The translations under genes and the position numbers were made by a program. The notes beneath the pieces are model-generated. The model was not told where the DNA came from. It searched no databases and was given only the letters and a program-made list of their open reading frames with translations. Positions 8,415 to 17,487 of a stretch of DNA of 64,000 bases are shown here, piece by piece. This DNA is from Chitinophagaceae bacterium. GTDB taxonomy: Bacteria; Bacteroidota; Bacteroidia; Chitinophagales; Chitinophagaceae. The stretch lies in assembly GCA_016720775.1 (NCBI GenBank), contig JADKJX010000004.1:507088-571087 (forward strand), given 5' to 3'. Positions within the stretch are counted from its first letter, which is position 1. The number at the start of each line of letters is the position of its first letter.

Positions 8415-8909
8415 ATGAACCTCGTCGAAAAATTCGAATACTGGGGTGACAGGCATCACCCAAAATGGCTTGACATTATCCGGATAGCTTTAGGGATCTT
8501 TCTCTGTTATAAAGGCGTTGACTTTCTCCGCAACACCAGTTCGCTCATAAGCCTGATGAAGAACACTTCACCCTTCAGTGAATTTATGATCATATTGATC
8601 GGGCACTATGTTACGTTCGCTCATATTTTAGGCGGATTCTTTTTAACCATTGGCATGTTTACCCGGGCCGCCTGCCTCATCCAGATACCGGTTTTAATGG
8701 GCGCCATCGTCTTTGTAAACATCAATGCAACCAAAGATGCATTCAGCCCTTACTCTGAATTGTTTCTTTCCATCATTATCTTACTGTTGCTCATCTATTT
8801 TTTAATAATAGGCAACGGGCCGCTTTCTGTAAAGATGCCGCCGGAAGAACATCAAAAAGAACATGAGGATTACATCAACAGGATCAAGAAAGACAGGCAT
8901 GAAATATAA
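8415..8909 (+). CDS. DoxX-family membrane protein
   Basis: Start placed at the ATG at 8415 (MNLVEKFEYW), because the upstream codons of the open frame overlap the nagA stop and lack membrane character. About 164 aa with four transmembrane helices (approximately 20-40, 60-80, 88-108, 125-148). The arrangement IIRIALGIFLCYKGVDFL followed by HILGGFFLTIGMFTRAACLIQIPVL is typical of DoxX/SURF4-like proteins. Members are linked to thiosulfate:quinone oxidoreduction or thiol stress in some organisms, but most are uncharacterised. The charged C-terminal tail is cytoplasmic-like. Confidence 0.8.
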   Translation: MNLVEKFEYWGDRHHPKWLDIIRIALGIFLCYKGVDFLRNTSSLISLMKNTSPFSEFMIILIGHYVTFAHILGGFFLTIGMFTRAACLIQIPVLMGAIVFVNINATKDAFSPYSELFLSIIILLLLIYFLIIGNGPLSVKMPPEEHQKEHEDYINRIKKDRHEI

Positions 8910-8951
8910 AGCCTGATGGTCCTTACTCACATAATAACGGAAGAAGAAACA

Positions 8952-8975
8952 GGAATTCTTTAGGAGGAATTCCTA
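8952..8975. terminator. Hairpin between convergent genes
   Basis: AGGAATTC (8952-8959) and GAATTCCT (8968-8975) form an 8-bp perfect stem with an 8-nt loop, between the DoxX gene and the DUF1501 gene. The right arm covers the DUF1501 stop codon. The minus-strand side is followed by a T-rich stretch. It may terminate both genes. Confidence 0.45.
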
Positions 8976-10820
8976 TTCAAATATTATTTTCTCATTCACT
9001 ACCGTACCATCAAAAGATACACTCAGTATGTAAAGTGTTTTTACACTGAACAGGTTGGGTACTTTTAACCGTATGTTCCGGTTGCCTGCCGGGTTAACCT
9101 GGTTATAATAAAGTTTCTCTCCCCGCATTCCATAGATAGTGATTTCTACGTTGCCACTCACTTTTGTAAGGAACTCCACATTAATGGTAAAGTTGGTAAC
9201 GGGATTGGGGAAGATGCGTATCTCCTGCTTATTGGTATTTTTCAGTTTCACGATCGCCGAATACTTAACTGCTCCCTGTTTGGAAATTCCCTTCACCCGG
9301 TAAAATACTTCAGGTGCGCCGATGCGTTCATCTTTGTACGTATATTTTTCCTGGTTGTTGTTGCTGATATTCCGCACCGTATTCAGTTCTGTGAAGTCGG
9401 AACCATTTACAGAACGCTCAACAATGAAACGGTCAAACTGGGTATTTTCAAAAACCTCAAATTCGAGTTTGGCAAAACCGCCATCCCAGGCCGCCTTCAA
9501 TTCAATTCCTTCCAGCGGTAACAATACTTCATTAAAGATGGGAACCGTTGCAAAGGTACCATTCAATACCGTTTGTGATTCTGTTGCCGACATGCAAAGC
9601 CATTTCTGCATGACCGTTGAATACAGTTGCCGGAAATCAAACTGCAACGGAACCTGTGTACTGGCCGTTGGATTTGTTGGCAGCACAGGCGATGTACCTG
9701 TAACGCCGCCATTCAGCATAGCGCCAAAGAAAATCACCGGTGCGCCTGATCCATGATCGGTACCAAAACTGGTATTGCTGATCACCCGGCGGCCAAATTC
9801 ACTAAAGGTCATGCCCGTTACTTTATTGGCCTTACCCATTAATGTGACATCATCCTGGAAGGCAGATATGGCAACCGAAAGTTTTGAAAGAATATTTGCA
9901 TGAGAACCCAAAACAGTATTTCCTGCTGTAACCTGGTCAACATGCGTATCAAAAGTATCCGGGTGGTTCACAATATAAACCGGTGTTTTAAGTCCGCCGC
10001 CGATCAATCTTGCTACGATCTTAAGCTGGTCTGCCAGTGTATTACCACTTGCCGGGTACAAAGCCGATTGCGTTGCCTGTGCCGCATACGCTGTGGAGAT
10101 CCGGGTAGTATACGCATTGCTTTGATCTTTCATCAGGCGTAAGAAAGTAAGTTCCGTTCCGTAATCACTCACGGGTGCCGGGCCGGGTGTACCCGTTGCC
10201 ACATTTATCAACGCAGCAGGATTGGGTGCATTGTAACCCATGTTAATGCTCGGACCTTCCAGTGATAAAGGCATGGCACCTCCTATTTGTATGGCCAATG
10301 GATCCAGGCTACTTGGATTGGGATAACCAACAGGAAAACCAGGATTGGCGAGATCAAGCTGGCGGCCAAGCCAACCGGTATTAGGTGTTGGTAATGTATT
10401 CGACCCGGTGAACCATATATCCTGCGCCTGGAAATGACTGAAATTAGGATTGGGATAAGATACACCCTGAACAAGATTTACTTTTCCTGCATTATACAGA
10501 TCACGCAAACCCGTCATAGACGGATGAAGGCCGGTAGTAGTTGTACCGGTAAGCGGCAACACCGAAGCCTGCGGAAGTAAGATACTTGAACGGGCATTGG
10601 TTAATTCAGTGTACCGGTCAAGGGGTACCACCATATTAAGCCCGTCGTTACCGCCATTCATTTGAATGATCACCAATATCCGGTCGCAATTGGCAGTAGG
10701 CATGGCAAGCGCTTTTAAGAACGGATGCAGCACCCCATCACCGGCAAACAAAGGAATACCTTTTATCATCATCGGCACCGAAAAAAGCGCTGTATTGCCT
10801 AAGAATTTTCTACGGTTCAT
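8973..10820 (-). CDS. DUF1501 protein with Tat-like signal and T9SS type A sorting domain
   Basis: 615 aa. The N-terminus MNRRKFLGNTALFSVPMMIKG carries a twin-Arg RRKFLG motif, as is usual for DUF1501 proteins. The DUF1501 domain spans about 45-430 (ILVIIQMNGGNDGLNMVVPL, FSHFQAQDIWFTG, GMTFSEFGRRVISN, TDHGSGAPVIFFGA). These belong to the alkaline-phosphatase-like superfamily by fold; substrate unknown. An FN3-like segment (about 435-525) is followed by a type A T9SS sorting domain starting IRIFPNPVTNFTINVEF. The downstream half of a DUF1800-DUF1501 operon: DUF1800 ends 18 bp upstream of its start. The two are nearly always paired, which suggests a shared extracytoplasmic task. Confidence 0.92.
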   Translation of the reverse strand: MNRRKFLGNTALFSVPMMIKGIPLFAGDGVLHPFLKALAMPTANCDRILVIIQMNGGNDGLNMVVPLDRYTELTNARSSILLPQASVLPLTGTTTTGLHPSMTGLRDLYNAGKVNLVQGVSYPNPNFSHFQAQDIWFTGSNTLPTPNTGWLGRQLDLANPGFPVGYPNPSSLDPLAIQIGGAMPLSLEGPSINMGYNAPNPAALINVATGTPGPAPVSDYGTELTFLRLMKDQSNAYTTRISTAYAAQATQSALYPASGNTLADQLKIVARLIGGGLKTPVYIVNHPDTFDTHVDQVTAGNTVLGSHANILSKLSVAISAFQDDVTLMGKANKVTGMTFSEFGRRVISNTSFGTDHGSGAPVIFFGAMLNGGVTGTSPVLPTNPTASTQVPLQFDFRQLYSTVMQKWLCMSATESQTVLNGTFATVPIFNEVLLPLEGIELKAAWDGGFAKLEFEVFENTQFDRFIVERSVNGSDFTELNTVRNISNNNQEKYTYKDERIGAPEVFYRVKGISKQGAVKYSAIVKLKNTNKQEIRIFPNPVTNFTINVEFLTKVSGNVEITIYGMRGEKLYYNQVNPAGNRNIRLKVPNLFSVKTLYILSVSFDGTVVNEKIIFE

Positions 10821-10838
10821 AGTCTGAATATTTTTTAC

Positions 10839-12710
10839 TTACATCAACTGGTATTCCGCCAGTTGCAGCAGTGTGGTTAATAAAGAGTTGAGCCGGGTTT
10901 TAACTATATTCAAATAAGAAGTATTTGTAGGAGTACCGGTATAATTATTCCATGCCGTTGTCCAGTAGCTGTTCGTTACCTGGCCTCCAAGCAGAGTTTG
11001 CACTTTCGTATCGGTCTTGTACTGTGCCGGCAGATCAACAGGTAATAAATACTGAATGAAGATGTCCATCAGCAGGTCCGGGTCCTGGATGGTTGCATTG
11101 GGCCATTGCTGAACAAAAGCGATCGCATCTATCTTGATGCTTGTGCTGCCGGTGGTGAACCCGTTAATGAAACTGGTGATGAGCCCCGCCCGTTTTTGAA
11201 TACTGTACGAATTGATCCAGTTCTGGTAATACATCGGCCCCTGGTAATAAGCTTTCCAGCCCGATACATTGGGTACCAGCCCGTAACCCTGCTCCAGGTA
11301 AGTGTTGGCATAGTTCTGAAAATAATGCCAGATGGTATATTGATTTGCCAATTGTGTGGCACCCGCTGCGGCCGTGGTATTTATATTAAGTGTACGAAGC
11401 GTACCGGTTATGAAATCAAGCGGGCTTTTTATCATCACACCCTTATTGGCTGCATCAAAAAAGTGTTCGCTCTTGAATAACTTGTTCACCACCGGTGCCA
11501 TTTCCCAGTTGTTACTTACCAGGAAAGCAGCAAGTGGAACGATCACATTCGCTTCCACATTAGCATCAATATCATAATAAACAAAATACCGGTAAAGCCT
11601 GCGGCAGACATACCGGGCAATGGTATCCTGTTGCTGTGTAAAGAGCATATCGAAGAAGATATCAAATTCATTGGCGCCGTTTGCGCCCGTTTGGTTATTG
11701 ATAGTAGTTGTACCAAAAAAGGAAGAGAATACTTTATTTGTTTGATTGTGATAAGCAGAATTAAAACCCGGCGCAAAAGGATAAGCTGTTATAAAACTGG
11801 GGCAACGCCATCCCGATAAAACCCTTGATGCAGCAATTACATCAGGCTCGGTATAATTCTGCGTGGGTACTTTGCCAAGCGTAAATAATTCCATCAGTTC
11901 ACGGGCAAAATTTTCATTAGGAACTGTTGCTGTGCTGGATTGATTGCCGAGATAGATCAGCATGGCCGGCATTTTGGCAATCGATTTTATCAGTGTTTTA
12001 AAATTACCCAGTGCATTGCTGCGTAACAGGTTCATATAATCATGGCACATGGTAGCCGAATTATTCTGCAGACTTCTTACATCATCAAAATTCACCGGGA
12101 TGAAATGATACCAGAACTTGGTCATCTTTTCACGAATGGTCGTATTCTCATTTATACAAAGCCCCCAGCTCCAGTCAACCAGGCTGTTTTGCCGGTAGCT
12201 GTTAACCGTATCGTCGTTACTGCCCGTAAGGTAGGCGAGGTTATTTGAGGTCCAGCTATTGCCCAATAATATTCCGCCACTGTCTACAGCAGTTGCCTGG
12301 TAATGATTAAGTGGCGTAGGTGAAGGATTGGAAGGAGCACTGAGTGTAAGCATGGCATCTACTGCTGCAGAAGGCGTTAATGCTAGCATGGCTTCCAGTT
12401 CTGCTTTCTTTATGCCAAAACCAACCCGGCGCAAAAGATGCGTTGCTTCCCAAACCGTCCATGCACCGGCATAAGGATTCAATCCGCTGGTTACATTACC
12501 AACCCGTTCGTACATGCCCGGTCCGCCGGGGTTGGGGTTCTCTATCTGCAGGCTGTAACGCCTTGGCCCCAATGTTTTGCGGGCATATTTTTTAAACAAA
12601 GGATCAGGTTCGTTCGGTGGTGGTTCACCCGGGGTACCCACCGTTGTATCAACCGCAAGGCCTGCGATGTTCTTTAAAAAATCTTTTCGCTTTAGTTTTT
12701 CGTCTTGCAT
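10839..12710 (-). CDS. DUF1800 family protein, partner of DUF1501
   Basis: 623 aa. Characteristic stretches include THLLRRVGFGIKKAELEAML near residue 90, REKMTKFWYHFIPV near 205, PNENFARELMELFTLG near 265 and CRRLYRYFVYYDID near 365. The N-terminus has KRKDFLKNIAGLAV, a weak Tat-like pattern. Function is undescribed in any detail; members occur with DUF1501 proteins in many bacteria and are probably exported. It is first in a two-gene operon. The ATG at 12710 is used because it leads directly into the KRKDFL stretch. Confidence 0.9.
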   Translation of the reverse strand: MQDEKLKRKDFLKNIAGLAVDTTVGTPGEPPPNEPDPLFKKYARKTLGPRRYSLQIENPNPGGPGMYERVGNVTSGLNPYAGAWTVWEATHLLRRVGFGIKKAELEAMLALTPSAAVDAMLTLSAPSNPSPTPLNHYQATAVDSGGILLGNSWTSNNLAYLTGSNDDTVNSYRQNSLVDWSWGLCINENTTIREKMTKFWYHFIPVNFDDVRSLQNNSATMCHDYMNLLRSNALGNFKTLIKSIAKMPAMLIYLGNQSSTATVPNENFARELMELFTLGKVPTQNYTEPDVIAASRVLSGWRCPSFITAYPFAPGFNSAYHNQTNKVFSSFFGTTTINNQTGANGANEFDIFFDMLFTQQQDTIARYVCRRLYRYFVYYDIDANVEANVIVPLAAFLVSNNWEMAPVVNKLFKSEHFFDAANKGVMIKSPLDFITGTLRTLNINTTAAAGATQLANQYTIWHYFQNYANTYLEQGYGLVPNVSGWKAYYQGPMYYQNWINSYSIQKRAGLITSFINGFTTGSTSIKIDAIAFVQQWPNATIQDPDLLMDIFIQYLLPVDLPAQYKTDTKVQTLLGGQVTNSYWTTAWNNYTGTPTNTSYLNIVKTRLNSLLTTLLQLAEYQLM

Positions 12711-12803
12711 AAAACAGCTGTTTTAATAAATATATTTCTTCCTGCCTGGTATATACAGACAGGTTCATTCATTTGCAGGCGGGGGTTATCGCTTAGGTTA
12801 AGT

Positions 12804-13568
12804 TTACAAAGGCAGGATAGGTAAGTAATTGGTTGTCCTGGTCAAGGGCATTATGAAGATAAAATAATTTGGGTGATATTTTACTACTTCACCAAATAAA
12901 TTAATATTCGAAAAGAAAAAGGCCTCTTTATGTGTAAATAGCGATGAGCCAGGTAACACAAAAATTGCAGCGCCGACAAGACTGAGGGGATGAACTTTCC
13001 GTAATGTCTTCCAGTCGTAGATGAAAAGGAAAATAAAAAACAGTCCCCAAAGTACTTTTACAATGACGTCATAAATGACATCTTCACTGAACATCTTTTC
13101 CAGGTAAAAATGATCGATTGCCCTGTCCAGGATGGGGCCTAACATGTAAAGTGTGGCGATATATATGAACCGCTTGTGCAGTAAGGGTTTCTTCCTGTTC
13201 CGATAGCCAAGCCACACCCAGATCCCGAACAGCGGCATGAAGATGCGGTTCGATTTTACATAATAAGGCATGGCATCCCATCCCTTATAGATCACCACAA
13301 AAATATATACCGTGGTGATGAATACCCCGGCTGCGGCAACCATGCCCGCTATGCCCAGTTTCATGTGTGCTTTGATATTTCTTTTCCGGATGAAATTGGT
13401 TTGTATCACCAGTATTATGACCCAGGCAAAACAGAATAATCCGTGAATAATGAATTTGGGGTCGCTGTTGCTATTCTGTCCCACATCAGTAAACAGGTTA
13501 TCGGAAAAGCCGATAATGGAGAAGATAAAGATGAGGATGCTGGCAACCTGGAAAAAGTATTTTTTCAT
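12804..13568 (-). CDS. Polytopic membrane protein, unknown
   Basis: Start set at 13568 (MKKYFFQVASILIFIFSIIG) because the upstream open frame adds only a non-membrane stretch. About 254 aa with six to seven hydrophobic helices. It carries spaced His residues in or near helices (FIIHGLFCFAWVIIL, AHMKLGIAGM, LLHKRFIYIATLYMLGPILDRAID), a pattern seen in DUF2306-like and other possible haem-binding membrane proteins, but I cannot assign a family. The C-terminal end turns basic and polar. Confidence 0.7.
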   Translation of the reverse strand: MKKYFFQVASILIFIFSIIGFSDNLFTDVGQNSNSDPKFIIHGLFCFAWVIILVIQTNFIRKRNIKAHMKLGIAGMVAAAGVFITTVYIFVVIYKGWDAMPYYVKSNRIFMPLFGIWVWLGYRNRKKPLLHKRFIYIATLYMLGPILDRAIDHFYLEKMFSEDVIYDVIVKVLWGLFFIFLFIYDWKTLRKVHPLSLVGAAIFVLPGSSLFTHKEAFFFSNINLFGEVVKYHPNYFIFIMPLTRTTNYLPILPL

Positions 13569-13747
13569 ACTGGTTCTTTCAATTGAGAAAAGAGTCTGGG
13601 TCAATCTGCTGCAGGAAGCAGGTTGCATGTTAGTTTATATAAAAATTGCTTAAATAAAGATATGCAGTACAAGTGAAATTCTTATTTCCTTTTACTAAAA
13701 GAAAATAAGAACAGAACAAGTTCACAACAGTGCCACCATAAAATACT

Positions 13748-13775
13748 GAAGCCGGTAACAAGAATTACCGGCTTC
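13748..13775 (-). terminator. Strong hairpin downstream of the S9 peptidase gene
   Basis: GAAGCCGGTAA (13748-13758) and TTACCGGCTTC (13765-13775) form an 11-bp perfect stem with a 6-nt loop. On the minus strand it lies 45 bp past the S9 peptidase stop and is followed by a weak T-rich stretch (AGTATTTTATGG). Likely transcription end of that gene. Confidence 0.55.
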
Positions 13776-13782
13776 GCTAGTC

Positions 13783-13817
13783 AGAGATTGCTTCGATCGT
13801 CCTCCCTCGCAATGACG
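13783..13817. repeat. Dispersed repeat of the GTCATTGCGAGG / GAAGCAATC type
   Basis: The minus strand reads CGTCATTGCGAGGGAGGACG followed by ATCGAAGCAATCTC. This matches a short repeat I know from intergenic regions of many unrelated bacteria (GTCATTGCGAGG...GCGAAGCAATC). It sits directly beside the terminator hairpin and just before the S9 stop codon. Only one copy is in this window. Confidence 0.6.
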
Positions 13818-13819
13818 TT

Positions 13820-16393
13820 CTATTTTGGTTTATACTCCAATACCAGCACCGCATTCTCAGTTAAACTTGCACTGCTGTGCAACTCGTAACGCTTATCGCC
13901 GGCCTTTACCACAATGGTTGCGGTATTGGGCGGTATGCTGCCCAGGTTATTTGCAAAGAGTACGATCTCATGTTGCGCTGCCTTTTCATCTAAGAGCAAT
14001 TGTACCGTAATGGCTTTTTCTGAAAGGCCACGGTTGCTTACAAGTAATTTGCCGTTATAATATACACTGATGGAATCGCCATCGATCGTTCCATTATCAA
14101 ATATATCCAGCGTGATGTTTGTCACCGATACCGGTATGCGGCTGAATACGGTATTCTTACGGGTGGATACAGTTGCAACGCTGTCTTTTTTTACGGGTGC
14201 AGTTGCAGGGCTTGGATTTATTTTGTATTCTTTTGGTACTTCAGCACCCATGAGGTTCTTGCCAAAATAATCCCAGCGGCGGCGGGTCATATAATTAGTT
14301 TCGGCACCATAACCATGGCGTGCATTGGGAAATACCACCAGGTCGAAATCTTTATTGGCTTTTTGCAATGCTTCCACCACCAGGTAGGTATTGTAAGGCG
14401 GTACATTATCGTCCATGCCACCATGCGCCAGCAGCAACTTGCCTTTTAGGTTACCGGCATTTATCTGGTTAGCCTGCTTTGCATAATTGGTAGTTCCGTC
14501 AGGGCCTTTTTCTTCAAGACCAATATAACGTTCGCCCCAGTCATCTTCGTAATTGCGGTTGTCGTGATTGCCTGATTCGGAGATACCTACTTTATAAAAA
14601 TCAGGATAGGTGAACATGGCATCGGCTGTTGCAAAACCGCCACCGGAGTGGCCCCATATACCTACTTTATCCAGATCTAAATACGGCCTTGTTGCTGCCA
14701 GTTGTTTGATGCCGGCAACCTGGTCATCAAGTGTATTGCTGCCCATATTGCCATAACATACATCGTGAAAAGATTTGGAACGATCCGGGTTGCAACTGCC
14801 ATCAATTATGATAACAACAAAACCAAGATCGGCCAGCGCCTGGTGATCGCCACGGGAAGGGCCAAAATTGCGGGTGCCTACACCCCCGCCCTGCGGACCG
14901 GGATACACATAATTAACAACTGGATATTTTTTTGACGGATCGAAGTCTTTGGGTTTGAACATAAGGCCGTACAGGTCCCATTTACCATCGTTCGATTTTA
15001 CCTTGATGGGTTCAGGCGCTTTCCATCCGGTTGCCAATAGTTTGCTGATGTCAGTTTTCTCCAGCTCGGTAATTAATTTCCCTTTCATATTTCTCAAAAC
15101 AGAAACCGGCGGCACATTGGGCTGCGAAAAATTATCAACAAAATATTTTCCATCGGGTGATAAGGAGATATTGTGGTTACCATCTTCGGGTGTTAGCAAC
15201 GTAAGTTTACTACCATCAAAATTAACGCTGTAAAAATGTGCGAAATAAGGATCCCGGCCAGGCTCACGGCCATTGGCCATAAAATAAAGAGTCCGGCTTG
15301 CTTCATCTGTTTTTAATAACTGGGTAACCACAAAGTTTCCTTTAGTAATTTGATTTTTAAGCTGACCGGTTTTTACATCGTAGAGGTAGAGGTGGCCCCA
15401 ATCGTCACGCTCACTGTACCAGATGATCTCATTGGTCTTATCCAAAAAATGGTTGTTGATGGTTCCCTGTCCGCTCTCGTACTGGGTGGCTACTTTTTCG
15501 GTGAACACTTCTTTTACATCGCCGGTGATAGCATCGGCAATGCGAACTTTCTCTACTTTATGATCACGGCTGGTAGAAACAAAGAACAGTTTGGTTCCAT
15601 CGGAATTCCATTCATTATCATCATAACCACCACTGGAAGCGATGTCATCGCTTAGGGTTCCCCTGTGATCATCCGGAGGAATTTTTAAACGGATCACTTT
15701 GGGTACATCCACTTCAATGATCACACGTTCTATCTGAATGATCTTTTTATCTTCCGGCAGCGGGTATTTCCATTGCTCCAGTTCCGGTGCGCCAACTTTT
15801 GTTTTAACCAGGTACATATCATGTACCATACGCTGGTCCTGCTGAAAGGTTGCTATCTTTTTTGAATCGGGGCTCCAGAGCATGATGGGGCGGTCGCTGT
15901 GTGTCCAGCCTGCATTGTCGGTTGCATAGCCATAATCTTTTATGCCATCAAAGGTTAACTGGGTCTCTTTTTTTGTTTCCACATCACGTACCCACAGGTT
16001 CCAGTCTTTGATGAATGCTGATTTTTTTCCATCGGGTGAAAGGCTTTCCATTCCTCCACCTCCTCTCCTGCGGCCACCACCTGCTCCGGCTGCTCCACCA
16101 GCGGCATCGGGTAAGATCGATTTTTTATCGGGGCCTGTTTTGCGGCTGCCATCCGCCGGGTCTATCAAAACAAATTCCATCCCGCCTGGTACTGAAACGG
16201 AATACCAGAATTTACCATCGGGCAGCCAGTTTGGATTTACATTATACCGGTAAACTAGTTTGCTGGTAGTAGAACCTAAAGCCCTGGTGGCCTGGTCGTA
16301 ATCGGCAGTGGTTAATATTTTTTTATCTGATTGTGCATTTGCTGCAACAGCAAGAAAGGCGATGAATGCCTGGACAATGAAAATTTTCTTCAT
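13820..16393 (-). CDS. Secreted S9 family peptidase (DPP IV-like) with extra C-terminal domain
   Basis: 857 aa with a signal peptide (MKKIFIVQAFIAFLAVAANA). Residues 30-470 are a DPP IV-type beta-propeller (MLWSPDSKKIATFQQDQR, YSERDDWGHLYLYD). Residues 490-735 are the alpha/beta-hydrolase: nucleophile Ser583 in GHSGGG, Asp662 in GGMDDNVPP, His693 in ARHGYG. It should cleave dipeptides or short peptides in the periplasm or outside. A Gly/Arg-rich insertion (about 95-115) precedes the propeller. After residue 740 there is a domain not part of standard S9 proteins (VTNITLDIFDNGTIDGDSIS and on, to a hydrophobic end), which looks like a small beta-sandwich joined by an Ala/Pro/Lys linker. Confidence 0.92.
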   Translation of the reverse strand: MKKIFIVQAFIAFLAVAANAQSDKKILTTADYDQATRALGSTTSKLVYRYNVNPNWLPDGKFWYSVSVPGGMEFVLIDPADGSRKTGPDKKSILPDAAGGAAGAGGGRRRGGGGMESLSPDGKKSAFIKDWNLWVRDVETKKETQLTFDGIKDYGYATDNAGWTHSDRPIMLWSPDSKKIATFQQDQRMVHDMYLVKTKVGAPELEQWKYPLPEDKKIIQIERVIIEVDVPKVIRLKIPPDDHRGTLSDDIASSGGYDDNEWNSDGTKLFFVSTSRDHKVEKVRIADAITGDVKEVFTEKVATQYESGQGTINNHFLDKTNEIIWYSERDDWGHLYLYDVKTGQLKNQITKGNFVVTQLLKTDEASRTLYFMANGREPGRDPYFAHFYSVNFDGSKLTLLTPEDGNHNISLSPDGKYFVDNFSQPNVPPVSVLRNMKGKLITELEKTDISKLLATGWKAPEPIKVKSNDGKWDLYGLMFKPKDFDPSKKYPVVNYVYPGPQGGGVGTRNFGPSRGDHQALADLGFVVIIIDGSCNPDRSKSFHDVCYGNMGSNTLDDQVAGIKQLAATRPYLDLDKVGIWGHSGGGFATADAMFTYPDFYKVGISESGNHDNRNYEDDWGERYIGLEEKGPDGTTNYAKQANQINAGNLKGKLLLAHGGMDDNVPPYNTYLVVEALQKANKDFDLVVFPNARHGYGAETNYMTRRRWDYFGKNLMGAEVPKEYKINPSPATAPVKKDSVATVSTRKNTVFSRIPVSVTNITLDIFDNGTIDGDSISVYYNGKLLVSNRGLSEKAITVQLLLDEKAAQHEIVLFANNLGSIPPNTATIVVKAGDKRYELHSSASLTENAVLVLEYKPK

Positions 16394-16840
16394 GATTGAA
16401 ATTTCTCAGGATTGGTTTATAAACTGAGTGGTTAAATTTAGGGAAACTATTTTATTCCAATCCATAGAATGAGATGAACGGCAGGAGCTTAACCACGAAG
16501 CGCACGATGGAAATACAGCACGAAGGACACAAAGAGTCAAAAGGTCATTGTGCCCTTCGTGAAAAAACTTCGTGTACTTCGTGGTTATCTCTTTTCCCGC
16601 CTATAGCACTGCCGGTATCAACCGGAACAATAATGCCTTAAGTGAAAATATACGCATACAATTAAATTTTAGAAGTTCAAATGTCGCCAGAATTTTCAGC
16701 AGGTAAAATCCCCTTTGCGATGAATTGAGAAAATCGGGATATGAAATGCGCCCCCATTTCGGTAACTTGTATTACTTCTGATTTGAAGATTTCTGCACCA
16801 TCATTTTCAAATCACCAAATTTTCAAATTATCATTCAAAC
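16394..16840. other. 447-bp divergent intergenic region
   Basis: Between the S9 peptidase start (minus) and mobA (plus). It holds the CACGAAG word palindrome (16489-16587) and an AT-rich stretch with repeated CAAATTTTCAAAT words just before mobA. No ORF with a recognisable product. TAAATTTA near 16430 on the minus strand is a weak promoter candidate for the peptidase. Confidence 0.5.
16489..16587. repeat. CACGAAG word palindrome
   Basis: The left arm (about 16489-16535) contains AACCACGAAGCGCAC and CACGAAGGACACAAAG. The right arm (16549-16587) contains the complement: GTGCCCTTCGTG and CTTCGTGTACTTCGTGGTTA. Each arm consists of three or so degenerate repeats of a 10-11-bp word (CACGAAGG-type). 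The loop is short. It lies between divergent genes, so it is not simply a terminator here. Confidence 0.7.
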
Positions 16841-17476
16841 ATGCCTGCAGCCAGATCCATAAAAACACATTTGATGCCCGATACCATCGGCCTGGTTGTA
16901 TGCGGTGGCCAAAGCAGCCGCATGGGTACCGACAAAAGCCTGCTCCTGTACTACGACAAACCGCAGCGCTACCACCTGTACGATATGCTGCAGCCTTTTT
17001 GCGAAAAGGTCCTCATCTCCTGCAATGCAGAACAAACAAAGAGTATGGAAGCCGGTTATGCTGTTTTACCTGATCATCCTTCCTATAACAATATTGGCCC
17101 CCTGGCCGCATTGCTTTCGGCTTTTAAAGAATTTCCACAGAAGAATATTCTGCTCATTGGATGTGATTATCCCTTTTTAACCAGCGTTCAGCTCCGGCAA
17201 TTTTCGGAGTATTGCAATGGTACAAAGCCTGTAAGTTTTTATAATGAGCAGTCAGCAGTTTATGAACCACTGCTGGCATGGTATCCCTACGAAGCGTTTG
17301 ACCCGCTTAAAAAAATGCAGGAGGCGGGGGAATATTCCTTGCAGCATTTTTTAATTTCAGTCCGGGCTGTAAAGTTTTATCCCGGCAGCAAAAGAAGTAT
17401 CCAAAGTGTCGACACCCAAGAGGATTTTGTACGGGTATCAACGCAACTATTCCACCAGCGCCTGACTTTCTTTTAG
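16841..17476 (+). CDS. mobA: Molybdenum cofactor guanylyltransferase
   Basis: A 211-aa NTP-transferase. The nucleotide-binding loop CGGQSSRMGTDKS at 21-33 is the MobA signature, and GCDYPFL near residue 107 gives the metal-binding Asp. MobA adds GMP to the molybdopterin of DMSO-reductase-family enzymes, here plausibly the formate dehydrogenase encoded in the same island. An internal ATG at 16874 would start the protein at MPDTIGLVVCGG, closer to the usual family start, and may be the true one. fdhD follows 11 bp after the stop, so the genes form an operon. Confidence 0.88.
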   Translation: MPAARSIKTHLMPDTIGLVVCGGQSSRMGTDKSLLLYYDKPQRYHLYDMLQPFCEKVLISCNAEQTKSMEAGYAVLPDHPSYNNIGPLAALLSAFKEFPQKNILLIGCDYPFLTSVQLRQFSEYCNGTKPVSFYNEQSAVYEPLLAWYPYEAFDPLKKMQEAGEYSLQHFLISVRAVKFYPGSKRSIQSVDTQEDFVRVSTQLFHQRLTFF

Positions 17477-17487
17477 TAATTTTAAGT

